Assembly: GCA_013364255.1 (NCBI GenBank)
Contig: CP054936.1
Coordinates: forward strand, 806,001-870,000
Source: Streptomyces seoulensis
GTDB lineage: Bacteria > Actinomycetota > Actinomycetes > Streptomycetales > Streptomycetaceae
Reading direction: 5' to 3'
DNA: 64,000 nt
Numbering within the stretch: position 1 is the first letter of the stretch; every line of letters begins with the position of its first letter. The notes under the pieces were generated by a model that did no database searches, was not told the DNA's origin, and worked only from the letters and a program-made list of their open reading frames with translations. The position numbers were made by a program, and so were the translations under genes. Shown here one piece after another: positions 1 to 8,615 of this stretch.

Positions 1-2
1 TC

Positions 3-362
3 GCGCCCGACACCTGGCCCGAGGTGTGCGCCGAGGCCGACGGACTGTGCATCATGAGCGCGCTGCACGAACACTTCCGCAAGGGCGAACAGGCCGTCGT
101 GGACCTGCTGGACGAGATCGCGGCGAAGTTCCCGCAGCAGAAGATCCTGCTGGTCGGCGAGCCGGAGATCCGCCACGACGGCCGGGAGAACGACGACGAC
201 TTCTTCCTGATCCACGTCCTGACCGGCCAGGGCCTCCCGCGCGAGCGCACCTCGTGGCTGCCGGTGTTCGAGAAGTCCACACTCCAGTGCCGCCGGCTGT
301 ACCACCGGCCCGGCGCGGGTCCGCGCATGTGCTTCTACGACCTGGCGGCGCGGCCGAGCTGA
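3..362 (+). CDS. Probable SAM-dependent methyltransferase, C-terminal part
   Basis: The reading frame is open from the left edge, so only the last 119 codons are present and the true start lies outside the window. The visible part has a central stretch of charged, beta-rich sequence (FPQQKILLVGEPEIRHD) followed by FFLIHVLTGQGLPRERTSWLPVF and a final strand ending MCFYDLAARPS. This pattern is what I expect from the distal half of a class I small-molecule methyltransferase, but the SAM-binding glycine loop is missing, so the call is an inference. It is followed after 34 nt by a P450 on the same strand and probably belongs to the same biosynthetic operon. Confidence 0.45.
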   Translation, partial: APDTWPEVCAEADGLCIMSALHEHFRKGEQAVVDLLDEIAAKFPQQKILLVGEPEIRHDGRENDDDFFLIHVLTGQGLPRERTSWLPVFEKSTLQCRRLYHRPGAGPRMCFYDLAARPS

Positions 363-396
363 CCCGCCACGGACGAGAGCAGAGAGGAACGAGAGC

Positions 397-1590
397 GTGA
401 CCGCAGCAAGGACGCCGACCGCCGCCCCCCGGACCGACCTGGAACTCTTCGCCACCGACGCGCTCCTGGACCCGTTCCCGCACTACGCGCGGCTGCGGGA
501 CCTGGGGCCGGTCGTCCACCTGGACGAGTACGACCTGTACGGCCTGTTCCGCTACGAGCAGGTGCGCGCCGCCCTCGTCGACTGGGAGACCTTCAGCTCC
601 GCGCAGGGCATCGCCATGAACCCGACCGCCAACGAACTCTCCGCGGACTCCGTCCTGTCGGTCGACCCGCCCCGGCAGCGCACCCTGCGCAAGGTCTTCG
701 ACGACGCGCTGCGCCCCAAGTACGTGCGCAAGGTCGCCGGTGACATCGAGCGGCTGGCCGGCGAGCTGGTCGACGACCTGGTGCGGCGCGGCGAGTTCGA
801 CGGGGTCGCCGACTTCGCGTGCAAGCTGCCGGTGGAGATCGTCATGGACCTCATCGGCTTCCCGCGCGACGAGCACCGCGCGGACATCCTCCGGTGGGCG
901 CTCGGCGCGTTCAACTTCATGGGCCCGCCCGGGGAACGGCAGGAGTCGACGTTCCCGGACGTGCAGGCTCTGATGCAATATCTGGTGACGGAGGCGACGC
1001 CCGACCGGCTGCTGCCGGGCAGCTTCGGCCAGATCGTGTGGGAGGCGGCCGACCGCGGGGAGATCACCGGCAACGAGGCGCTGATGGCGATGAGCGCCTA
1101 CGCCTGCGCCGGCCTCGACACCACGATCGCCGGGGTGGCCGGCACACTGTGGCTGCTGGCGCTCCACCCGGACCAGTGGCGGGCCGTACAGCAGGATCCG
1201 CAGCTCGTTCCCGGCGCGTTCCTGGAGGGTGTGCGGCTGGAGACGCCGCTCCAGGCCTTCTCCCGCGTCACCACGCACGACGTCGAGATCGACGGCGTGG
1301 CGATCCCGCGGGGCGCGCGGGTGCTGCTCTCCTACGGCTCGGCCAACCGCGACGAGCGCAACTACCCCGACCCCGACCGGTTCGACGTGCGCCGCAACCC
1401 GGTGGACACCCTCGGGTTCGGGGTGGGTGTGCACACCTGCCCCGGGCGCACACTGGCCTCGATGGAGGCGCACGCCCTGTTCGGCGCCCTCGCCGAGCGG
1501 GCCGTCACCCTGGAACTCGCCGGCGAGCCCGTCCGGTCGCCGAACCACATCACCCGGAGTCTGGACCGCCTTCCCGTCCGCGTCTCGTGA
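397..1590 (+). CDS. Cytochrome P450
   Basis: This 397-residue protein is a full-length soluble bacterial (class I) cytochrome P450 monooxygenase. The I-helix oxygen-activation motif AGLDTT lies at residues 238-243, the K-helix ExxR is E277/R280, and the heme loop FGVGVHTCPG places the thiolate ligand at C348. It starts with GTG at 397 after a GAGAGGAACGAGAG purine-rich site. No ferredoxin or reductase gene is adjacent, so electrons must come from elsewhere. It lies just upstream of alcohol and aldehyde dehydrogenases, which fits a role as the oxygenase that installs the first hydroxyl on a pathway intermediate. The substrate cannot be read from sequence. Confidence 0.95.
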   Translation: MTAARTPTAAPRTDLELFATDALLDPFPHYARLRDLGPVVHLDEYDLYGLFRYEQVRAALVDWETFSSAQGIAMNPTANELSADSVLSVDPPRQRTLRKVFDDALRPKYVRKVAGDIERLAGELVDDLVRRGEFDGVADFACKLPVEIVMDLIGFPRDEHRADILRWALGAFNFMGPPGERQESTFPDVQALMQYLVTEATPDRLLPGSFGQIVWEAADRGEITGNEALMAMSAYACAGLDTTIAGVAGTLWLLALHPDQWRAVQQDPQLVPGAFLEGVRLETPLQAFSRVTTHDVEIDGVAIPRGARVLLSYGSANRDERNYPDPDRFDVRRNPVDTLGFGVGVHTCPGRTLASMEAHALFGALAERAVTLELAGEPVRSPNHITRSLDRLPVRVS

Positions 1591-1650
1591 GCACCTCGTG
1601 AGCAACCGGGACACCTGTCCACCACGGCGTACGAGGAAGGGCTGATCGAG

Positions 1651-2712
1651 GTGCGAGCGGCACAGATCGTCGGGTACGGCGAACCGCTGCGGGTGGGCGA
1701 GGTGCCCGACCCCGCCCCCGAACCGGACGGCGTCGTCGTGGCCCTGCTCGCCACCGGCATCTGCCGCAGCGACTGGCACGGCTGGCGGGGCGACTGGGGC
1801 TGGCTGGGCGGCCGGATCGACCTGCCCCGCACACCGGGGCACGAGATCGCCGGGGAGGTGGTGGCCACCGGCCCCGACGTGCGCGCCGTACACGTCGGCG
1901 ACCGGGTCACGGTGCCGTTCCACCTGGCCTGCGGGCTGTGCGAGCGGTGCCGTGCGGGGCAGGCCAACCTGTGCGACGCGATGGAGGTGCTCGGCTTCTG
2001 GCGCGACGGCGGCTACGCCGAGTACGTGCGTATCCCGCACGCCGACTTCAACTGCGTACGGATCCCGGACGGCGTCACCGCGCTCACGGCCAGCGCGATC
2101 GGCTGCCGGTACATGACCGCGTTCCACGCGGTGGACGGCCGGGGCCGGGTGCGGCCGGGCGAATGGGTGGCCGTGCACGGCGCGGGCGGCGTGGGGCTGT
2201 CGTGCGTGCAGATCGCCGCGGCCGCCGGAGCGTCCGTCGTCGCGGTGGACATCGACCCGGCCAAGCTCGTCCTCGCCGAGCAGCAGGGCGCCGTCCACAC
2301 GGTGGACGCCGGCGCCGGACAGGACGTGCCGGCGCTCGTCCGGGAGATGACCGGCGGCGGCGCCCATGTCTCGATCGACGCCCTGGGCGTGCGCGCCACG
2401 GTGGTCAACTCGGTGCGTTCGCTGCGCAAACGCGGCCGGCACGTCCAGGTGGGGCTGACCGGCGCCGAGGACGCCGGGGAGATCGCGCTGCCGATCGACC
2501 TGATCACCCTCGGCGAGCTGACCGTGGTGGGCTCGCACGGCAACCCGCACACCGGCTACCCCCGGCTGCTCTCGCTGATCGAGTCCGGCCGGCTCGCGCC
2601 GCAGAGCCTCGTGCGCCGCACCGTGTCGCTGGACCGGGCCGGGGACGTCCTCGCCACGATGGACGACTTCGCCACCAGCGGGCTCACCGTCATCGACCGC
2701 TTCCGAGCGTAG
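1651..2712 (+). CDS. Zinc-dependent alcohol dehydrogenase
   Basis: This 353-residue medium-chain dehydrogenase has a complete set of zinc ligands. Catalytic zinc residues are C38 and H64-E65 (GHEIAGE), and the structural zinc lobe has C94, C97, C100 and C108 (CGLCERCRAGQANLC). The NAD(P)-binding loop GAGGVG is at residues 177-182. GTG at 1651 is preceded by GGAAGGG. It oxidises an alcohol to an aldehyde or the reverse. Its position between the P450 and an aldehyde dehydrogenase, 9 nt upstream of the latter, suggests it takes the P450 product to the aldehyde level. Confidence 0.93.
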   Translation: MRAAQIVGYGEPLRVGEVPDPAPEPDGVVVALLATGICRSDWHGWRGDWGWLGGRIDLPRTPGHEIAGEVVATGPDVRAVHVGDRVTVPFHLACGLCERCRAGQANLCDAMEVLGFWRDGGYAEYVRIPHADFNCVRIPDGVTALTASAIGCRYMTAFHAVDGRGRVRPGEWVAVHGAGGVGLSCVQIAAAAGASVVAVDIDPAKLVLAEQQGAVHTVDAGAGQDVPALVREMTGGGAHVSIDALGVRATVVNSVRSLRKRGRHVQVGLTGAEDAGEIALPIDLITLGELTVVGSHGNPHTGYPRLLSLIESGRLAPQSLVRRTVSLDRAGDVLATMDDFATSGLTVIDRFRA

Positions 2713-2721
2713 GGGGCACCC

Positions 2722-4203
2722 GTGCGCACCTCCCGGGCCGTGGCTGCCCACGCCTTCCTCTCCCGTCCCCGACCGCTGCTGATCGGCGGCCGGTTCACGG
2801 CCGCCGCCGCGGGCCGGACCTTCACCACCGTCGACCCGTCCACCGGCGAGGCCCTCGCGGAGGTCGCCCACGCGGGCCCGGAGGACGTCGAGGCCGCCGT
2901 CGCGGCCGCGCGGGCCGCGCTCGACGGGGCGTGGGGCAGGCTTCCCGCGGCCGAGCGCGGCCGGCTCCTCACCCGCCTCGCGGACCTGGTCGAGGAGCAC
3001 GCCGGGGAACTGGCCGAACTCGAATCCCTCGACGCGGGCAAGCCGATCAGCAGGACCCGCACCCTGGACGTCCCGGCCGCCGCGGCCCAGTTCCGCTACT
3101 TCGGCGGCTGGCCCACGAAGATCGAGGGCGAGACGATCCCGGTCGCGGTGCCGGACACGCTCTGCCACACCCGCAAGGAACCGGTGGGGGTGTGCGCGCA
3201 GATCGTCCCGTGGAACTTCCCGCTGCTGATGGCGTCCTGGAAGCTCGGCACGGCGCTCGCCGCCGGCTGCACCGTGGTGCTCAAACCCGCCCAGCAGACA
3301 CCGCTGAGCACGCTGCGGCTGGCCGAGCTGATCATGGAGGCCGGCTTCCCCGAGGGGACGGTCAACGTGCTCACCGGGGACGGCCGGACCGGCGCCGCGC
3401 TGGTCGACCACCCGGGCATCGACAAGATCGCGTTCACCGGTTCCACCGCCGTCGGACGGGAGATCGGCGCCAAGGCCGGCGCCCGGTTCCAGCGGGTGAC
3501 GCTGGAGCTGGGCGGCAAGAGCCCCAACATCGTCCTGCCCGACGCCGACCTCGACGCCGCGATCGCCGGCGCCGCCGAGGGGATCCTCTTCAACACCGGC
3601 CAGGCCTGCAACGCCGCCTCCCGGCTGTACGCGCACCGGGACGTGTTCGACCAGGTGGTCGAGGGCGTACGGGAGCGGGCGCGCACGGCGCGCGTCGGCC
3701 CCGCGCTCGACCCGGCGACCGAGTACGGACCGCTGGTGTCGGCCGAACAGTACCGCCGGGTGCGCGGCCACCTCCTGGACGGCATCGCCGAGGGCGCCAC
3801 GCTGCGCGCCGGGGAGGTGCCGCCGGCCGGACCGGAGGGCGGGTACTTCGTGCGTCCGGCGCTGTTCACGGACGTCACCGCGGACATGCGGATCTGCCGC
3901 AGGGAGATCTTCGGGCCGGTGCTCGTGGCGGCGCCGTTCGACACGGTGGACGAGGCGGTCCGGCTGGCCAACGACACGGAGTACGGCCTCGCCGCCGGGG
4001 TCTGGACCCGCTCCCTGGGCGCCGCGCACGCCGTCGCCGCCCGGCTGAAGGCGGGGTCGGTCTACCTCAACACCTGGGCGCCCGGCGATCCGGCCGCCCC
4101 GTTCGGCGGGCTCAAGGCGTCCGGCGTCGGACGGGAGATGGGGCGCGCCGGCCTCGACGCCTACCTCGAACCGAAGACCGTGTGGACGTCACTGGCCCCG
4201 TGA
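2722..4203 (+). CDS. NAD(P)-dependent aldehyde dehydrogenase
   Basis: This 493-residue protein is a normal-length member of the aldehyde dehydrogenase superfamily, converting an aldehyde to a carboxylic acid. The visible catalytic set is N165 in PWNFP, the coenzyme loop GSTAVG from G240, the general base E262 in LELGGKS, and the nucleophile C296 in GQACN. It starts with GTG 9 nt after the alcohol dehydrogenase stop, so the two are very likely co-translated and may pass the aldehyde directly. The downstream amidotransferase gives its acid product a plausible next step. Confidence 0.95.
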   Translation: MRTSRAVAAHAFLSRPRPLLIGGRFTAAAAGRTFTTVDPSTGEALAEVAHAGPEDVEAAVAAARAALDGAWGRLPAAERGRLLTRLADLVEEHAGELAELESLDAGKPISRTRTLDVPAAAAQFRYFGGWPTKIEGETIPVAVPDTLCHTRKEPVGVCAQIVPWNFPLLMASWKLGTALAAGCTVVLKPAQQTPLSTLRLAELIMEAGFPEGTVNVLTGDGRTGAALVDHPGIDKIAFTGSTAVGREIGAKAGARFQRVTLELGGKSPNIVLPDADLDAAIAGAAEGILFNTGQACNAASRLYAHRDVFDQVVEGVRERARTARVGPALDPATEYGPLVSAEQYRRVRGHLLDGIAEGATLRAGEVPPAGPEGGYFVRPALFTDVTADMRICRREIFGPVLVAAPFDTVDEAVRLANDTEYGLAAGVWTRSLGAAHAVAARLKAGSVYLNTWAPGDPAAPFGGLKASGVGREMGRAGLDAYLEPKTVWTSLAP

Positions 4204-4281
4204 TCCTCAGCGGTGGTCCGCGCCGGTCGTGGCCGGCGGTCGTCCCGGCAATCGTTTGTTCCCGGCAGATAAGGGTGTGCC

Positions 4282-6144
4282 ATGTGCGGAATCGTCGGCT
4301 GGGTGGACTTCGCCCGCGATCTCAGCTCCGAACAGCGGACCGTCCAGGTGATGGTGGACACGATGGCGCTGCGCGGCCCGGACGAGGAGGGCGTGTGGAT
4401 ACGCCCGCGCGTCGCCCTGGGGCACCGGCGGCTGTCGGTCATCGACCTCGAAGGCGGCAAGCAGCCCATGGTGACGCCGGAGACGCTGCCCGACGGGACA
4501 CCGCTGGCGGCGGTCAGTTACAGCGGCGAGGTGTACAACTTCACCGAGCTGCGCGCCGAACTCGCCGCCGCCGGGCACCGCTTCCGCACCCGGAGCGACA
4601 CCGAGGTCGTGCTGCGCGCCTACCTGGAGTGGGGCGCGGACTTCGTCGAGCGGCTGAACGGGATGTTCGCCTTCGCGCTCTGGGACGCCCGCAGCGAGGA
4701 ACTGCTGCTGTACCGCGACCGGTTGGGCGTCAAGCCGCTGTTCTACTACCCCACCCGTGACGGCGTCCTGTTCGGCTCCGAGCCGAAGGCGATCCTCGCC
4801 CACCCGGACAGCCGGGCGGTGCTCACCCTCGACGGGCTGCGGGACGTGCTGTCGTTCGTCCGGGTGTCCGGGCAGACCCCGATGAGGGATCTGTACGAGG
4901 TCCGCCCCGGCCATGTCCTCAGGGTGCGCGACGGCCACCGGTCCGAACAGCGGTACTGGGCGCTGGAGGCGCGGCCGCACACCGACGACCTGCCGGCGAC
5001 GGTCGGCACGGTGCGCGCGCTGCTGGAGGACATCGTCGCCCGGCAGATGGTCGCCGACGTCCCGCTGTGCAGCCTGCTCTCCGGCGGGCTTGACTCCAGT
5101 GCGCTGACCGCCCTGGCGCAGCGCGGGCTCGACTCCCGCGGGGGCGGCAAGATCCGCAGTTTCTCCGTGGACTTCGTGGGACAGGTGGAGAACTTCGCGC
5201 CGGAACCCCTGCGGGAGGCCCCGGACGCGCCGTTCGCGGCGGAGCTGGTGCGGCACGTCGGCACCGACCACCGGGTCATCCTGCTGGACAACGCGGAGCT
5301 GGCCTCGCCGGGTGTGCGGTCGGCGGTCATGCGGGCCTGGGATCTCCCGTACGGCGAGGGGGACTTGGGGCCGTCGCTGTATCTGCTGTTCCGGGCGCTG
5401 CGGGCCGAGTCCACCGTGGCCCTCTCCGGCGAGTCGGCGGACGAGGTCTTCGGCGGATACCTGTGGTTCCACGACCGGCGGGCCGTGGAGGCCGACACGT
5501 TCCCGTGGCACGCGCTCGGCGAGCGGCCGGTGACCGAGCTGTCCACGGCCTTCCTGGACCCGGACCTGACGGCGGAGCTGCGCCTGCCCGAGTACGTCGC
5601 CGACCAGTACCGGACGGCGCTGGCGGAGGTGCCGCGGCTGGCCGGGGAGAGCGCCGGGGAGCGGCGGATGCGGTGCGCGAGCCATCTGAACATCACGCGG
5701 TTCATGCCGATGCTGCTGGACCGCAAGGACCGGCTGAGCATGGCGGCCGGGGTGGAGGTGCGGGTGCCCTTCTGCGACCACCGGCTGGTCGAGTACGTCT
5801 TCAACGTGCCCTGGTCGATGAAGACGTACGACGGGCGGGAGAAGAGTCTGCTGCGCGGCGCGGTCGCGGAGCTGCTGCCCGAGTCCGTCGTGCGGCGCCG
5901 CAAGGCGCCCTACCCCTCCACCCAGGACGCCGGCTACGACCGGGCGATCCGGCAGGAGTTGGGGAAGATCGTCGCGGAGCCGGCCTCGCCGGTGCTGCCC
6001 CTGCTCGACCTGGACGCCGTCCGGCGCCACCTGGACGCGCCGGTCGACGGGGCCTCGTCGATGCTGGTGCGGGGGCTGCACCACGAGACTCCGGCCCGGC
6101 TCAACACCTGGCTCGACGCCTACGGGGTGACCCTGGAGCGGTGA
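4282..6144 (+). CDS. asnB: Asparagine synthetase (glutamine-hydrolysing) type amidotransferase
   Basis: This 620-residue protein begins MCGIVGW, so removal of Met exposes the N-terminal Cys nucleophile of a class II glutaminase domain (about residues 1-210). The ATP-pyrophosphatase motif SGGLDSS is at residues 267-273 of the synthetase domain. Together they transfer ammonia from glutamine to an adenylated carboxylate. AsnB itself makes asparagine, but in Streptomyces clusters homologues often amidate pathway acids. Here the gene follows P450, alcohol dehydrogenase and aldehyde dehydrogenase genes, so I favour a tailoring role on the acid they would make; a housekeeping AsnB cannot be excluded. 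The 78-nt gap to the aldehyde dehydrogenase shows no convincing terminator. Confidence 0.9.
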   Translation: MCGIVGWVDFARDLSSEQRTVQVMVDTMALRGPDEEGVWIRPRVALGHRRLSVIDLEGGKQPMVTPETLPDGTPLAAVSYSGEVYNFTELRAELAAAGHRFRTRSDTEVVLRAYLEWGADFVERLNGMFAFALWDARSEELLLYRDRLGVKPLFYYPTRDGVLFGSEPKAILAHPDSRAVLTLDGLRDVLSFVRVSGQTPMRDLYEVRPGHVLRVRDGHRSEQRYWALEARPHTDDLPATVGTVRALLEDIVARQMVADVPLCSLLSGGLDSSALTALAQRGLDSRGGGKIRSFSVDFVGQVENFAPEPLREAPDAPFAAELVRHVGTDHRVILLDNAELASPGVRSAVMRAWDLPYGEGDLGPSLYLLFRALRAESTVALSGESADEVFGGYLWFHDRRAVEADTFPWHALGERPVTELSTAFLDPDLTAELRLPEYVADQYRTALAEVPRLAGESAGERRMRCASHLNITRFMPMLLDRKDRLSMAAGVEVRVPFCDHRLVEYVFNVPWSMKTYDGREKSLLRGAVAELLPESVVRRRKAPYPSTQDAGYDRAIRQELGKIVAEPASPVLPLLDLDAVRRHLDAPVDGASSMLVRGLHHETPARLNTWLDAYGVTLER

Positions 6145-6224
6145 CGTGCGGTGAGGGTACGGAAACGCGCCGGTCACCGCGGCGGTCCGGTCCGGGAAAC
6201 AGGCGGTTCCTACCGTGACCGCTC

Positions 6225-7880
6225 ATGGACACCACGTCACGAGCGTCGACGACAGGCACGGCAGGGACCGCCGCCGACCAGGCGGTCAAGGAGACACTGG
6301 AGGACTACACCCTCCGTTTCGCACCGCGAAGTTACCGCCGCTGGACCCCCATGGTCGTGGCCACCACCGCCCTGGGCGGGATCGCCTACCTGGCCGACTT
6401 CTCCATCGGCGCGGGCATCGGCCTGACGCACGGCACCGGCAACGCGCTGGTGGCGATCGCGGTGGCCGCGGTGGTCATCTTCGTCACCGGTGTGCCGCTG
6501 GCGTACTACGGCGCCCGCTACAACCTCGATCTGGACCTGATCACCCGGGGCTCCGGCTTCGGCTACTACGGTTCGGTGCTCACCAGCGTCATCTTCGCCA
6601 GCTTCACCTTCATCTTCTTCGCCCTCGAAGGCTCGATCATGGCGCAGGGCCTGAAGCTCGGGCTGCATCTGCCGTTGTGGATCGGCTACTTGGTCTCCAC
6701 CTTCATGGTGATCCCGCTGGTGGTCTACGGCATGAAGGCGCTCAGCAGGCTCCAGGTGTGGACCACGCCCGTCTGGCTGGTGCTGATGATCGCGCCGCTG
6801 GTGTACCTGATCGCCCAGGACCCGGGCACGGTCGACCGTTTCCTCGGCTACGCGGGCACCGACGGCGACGGCGGCGTCGACACCGCCTCCGTGCTCCTCG
6901 GCGCGGGTGTGTGCCTGTCGCTGATCGCGCAGATCGGGGAGCAGATCGACTACCTGCGTTTCATGCCGCCCAGGACCGAGGCGAACAGGCGCACCTGGTG
7001 GACCGCGGTGCTGATGGCCGGCCCCGGCTGGGTGGTGCTCGGCGCGCTGAAGCAGGCCATCGGCGTCTTCCTCGCCGTCCACATCCTGACCGAGGTCGGG
7101 CCGGCCGCGGCGACCGAGCCCATCCAACAGTTCCGCGGCGCGTTCGACGCGATGATGCCGTCCTGGCTGGTGATCCCGTTGGCCGTGGTCCTGGTGGTCA
7201 TCAGCCAGATCAAGATCAACGTGACGAACGCCTACTCCGGCTCGCTCGCCTGGACGAACTCCTTCACCCGGATCACCGGGCACTACCCCGGCCGTATGGT
7301 CTTCGTGCTGGTCAACCTCGGTTTCGCGCTCGCGCTGATGGAGGCCGACATGTTCAGCTTCCTCAACGACATCCTCGGCTTCTACTCCAACTGCGCGATC
7401 GCCTGGGTGGTCACCGTCGCCACCGACATCGGCGTCAACAAGTTCCTGCTGAAGCTCTCGCCGTTCCAGCCGGAGTTCCGCCGGGGCATGCTGTACGCGG
7501 TCAACCCGGTCGGGGTGGTGGCCTTCGTCGCCGCCTCGGGCCTGTCGATCGCCACGTACTTCCACGCCCTCGGCGACACCCTCCAGCCGTACTCCCCCGT
7601 CGTCGCCGCCGTCCTCGCCTTCGCGCTGACCCCGCTGACGGCGATCGCCACCAGGGGCAGGTACTACCTGCGCCGCGCCGACGACGGCATCGCCGAGCCG
7701 CTGCTGGACGCGGACGGCAACCCGAGCGCGGTCGTCCTCGACTGCCACGTCTGCCACCAGCCCTACGAGCGCCCCGACCTGACGGCCTGCCGGACGCACG
7801 ACGCCGTCGTCTGCTCCCTGTGCCTGAGCACCGACAGGATCGGCGACCACATCCTCCCCGCCCGGCCGCCGGCCGCCTGA
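6225..7880 (+). CDS. NCS1-family (purine/cytosine) permease with C-terminal zinc-ribbon-like tail
   Basis: The first ~490 of 551 residues form a polytopic membrane protein of the nucleobase:cation symporter-1 type, beginning with a cytoplasmic leader, TLRFAPRSYRRWTPM, and a first helix rich in Gly/Ala. Many hydrophobic segments follow, including a conserved Ile-Asn-Val-Thr-Asn-Ala-Tyr-Ser-Gly loop. After the last helix comes an unusual cytoplasmic tail with three Cys/His pairs, C507-x2-C510, C522-x2-H525 and C530-x2-C533, spaced like a small zinc ribbon. The tail implies metal binding or a regulatory contact. No clear Shine-Dalgarno sequence precedes the ATG. It follows the tailoring cassette in the same direction and could move a nucleobase-like substrate or product. 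Confidence 0.85.
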   Translation: MDTTSRASTTGTAGTAADQAVKETLEDYTLRFAPRSYRRWTPMVVATTALGGIAYLADFSIGAGIGLTHGTGNALVAIAVAAVVIFVTGVPLAYYGARYNLDLDLITRGSGFGYYGSVLTSVIFASFTFIFFALEGSIMAQGLKLGLHLPLWIGYLVSTFMVIPLVVYGMKALSRLQVWTTPVWLVLMIAPLVYLIAQDPGTVDRFLGYAGTDGDGGVDTASVLLGAGVCLSLIAQIGEQIDYLRFMPPRTEANRRTWWTAVLMAGPGWVVLGALKQAIGVFLAVHILTEVGPAAATEPIQQFRGAFDAMMPSWLVIPLAVVLVVISQIKINVTNAYSGSLAWTNSFTRITGHYPGRMVFVLVNLGFALALMEADMFSFLNDILGFYSNCAIAWVVTVATDIGVNKFLLKLSPFQPEFRRGMLYAVNPVGVVAFVAASGLSIATYFHALGDTLQPYSPVVAAVLAFALTPLTAIATRGRYYLRRADDGIAEPLLDADGNPSAVVLDCHVCHQPYERPDLTACRTHDAVVCSLCLSTDRIGDHILPARPPAA

Positions 7881-7924
7881 CCCGCGCCCGGACGCGTGGC
7901 CTCCGCGGGCGGAGGCCCGGTCTC

Positions 7925-7954
7925 CGGCCGGCCTGGTCACCGACCAGCCGGCCG
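7925..7954. terminator. Hairpin between convergent genes
   Basis: TGGTC and GACCA flank a 3-nt loop, and the stem continues outward with CGGCCGG/CCGGCCG after a one-base bulge, giving about 13-14 pairs. It lies between the ends of the permease gene and the TetR gene, which converge, so it can terminate both transcripts. A second GC hairpin, GGCCTCCGC/GCGGAGGCC, lies at 7898-7917. Confidence 0.6.
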
Positions 7955-7969
7955 CGGAGGCCGTCCGGC

Positions 7970-8545
7970 TCAGGGCGCGGTGGAGTCCCAAGCCGCCTCG
8001 ATCATCCCGAAGACCTCGTCCGTGGTGGCCCCGGGGTCGTCCGCCCGGCAGGCCAGCGCGTAGGCGTCGATGACGAACCGCGCGGTCGCCCGGCAGGCCG
8101 TCGCGCTCCGGGACAGCCGGGGGTCGGCGGCCAGGGCCGCGGCCAGGGCCTGCGCGTACCGCAGGCTCATCGACTCCTCGTACTCCCGCAGCGCCGGTGA
8201 TCCCTCGATCAGGCGCCGGACGGGAGCGCTGCCCTCCGCCGTGCAGTGCCGCACCAGGGCCTGGACCTCGCGGCGCAGCGCCGGGACGAGCGGCTCCTCG
8301 GAAGGCCGGTCGGCGACCGCCCGGACGAGGCGCTGCTCGAAGTCCTGGTCGCGCTCGAACACCAGGGCCTCTTTCGAGGCGAAGTGGGAGAAGACCGTGG
8401 TGACGGCCACGTCGGCCTCGGCCGCCACGTCACGGATGCCCACGGCGTCGTACCCGCGCTCCAGGAAGAGCCGCAGCGCGGTGTCGGCGATCTTCTGGCG
8501 GGTCGCGGCCTTCTTGCGTTCGCGGCGTCCGGGCGGTGCGGTCAT
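7970..8545 (-). CDS. TetR/AcrR-family transcriptional regulator
   Basis: The 191-residue protein has an N-terminal TetR helix-turn-helix (about residues 8-55; RERKKAATRQKIADTALRLF then GIRDVAAEADVAVTTVFSHF) and a C-terminal ligand domain. It closely resembles, in its first 50 residues, the TetR encoded at 25791, so the two are paralogues. It is transcribed divergently from the oxidoreductase at 8616, with repeated CTGACGGTTG/CTAACGGTTAG elements between them, and most likely represses that gene and itself. The inducer is unknown. Confidence 0.9.
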   Translation of the reverse strand: MTAPPGRRERKKAATRQKIADTALRLFLERGYDAVGIRDVAAEADVAVTTVFSHFASKEALVFERDQDFEQRLVRAVADRPSEEPLVPALRREVQALVRHCTAEGSAPVRRLIEGSPALREYEESMSLRYAQALAAALAADPRLSRSATACRATARFVIDAYALACRADDPGATTDEVFGMIEAAWDSTAP

Positions 8546-8557
8546 GCCATGACACTA

Positions 8558-8608
8558 TCAGGTAGGAAACCCTGACGGTTGTTAAACACTAACGGTTAGG
8601 TCTATCGT
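8558..8608. promoter_or_regulatory. TetR operator region and leaderless promoter
   Basis: The 70-bp divergent spacer contains TCAGG-N8-CCTGA (8558-8575), CTGACGGTTG (8572-8581) and the palindrome CTAACGGTTAG (8589-8599), the last two repeated at a 17-bp step. A -10-like TATCGT (8603-8608) ends 7 nt before the oxidoreductase ATG, suggesting a leaderless transcript whose core promoter is covered by the palindrome. Confidence 0.55.
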
Positions 8609-8615
8609 CCCCGGC

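Noticed and set aside
52..4029. A 1325-codon open frame on the minus strand across the P450, ADH and ALDH genes
   Set aside because: It is low in family resemblance and rich in Arg/Gly/Pro; it is an antisense shadow of GC-rich coding sequence with strong motifs on the plus strand.
1938..4760. A 940-codon plus-strand frame overlapping ADH, ALDH and asparagine synthetase
   Set aside because: Out of frame with three clear enzymes and composed of Arg/Gly/Ala; no domain is visible.
4207..6177. A 656-codon minus-strand frame opposite the asparagine synthetase
   Set aside because: Shadow frame; the plus strand has both catalytic motifs of the enzyme.
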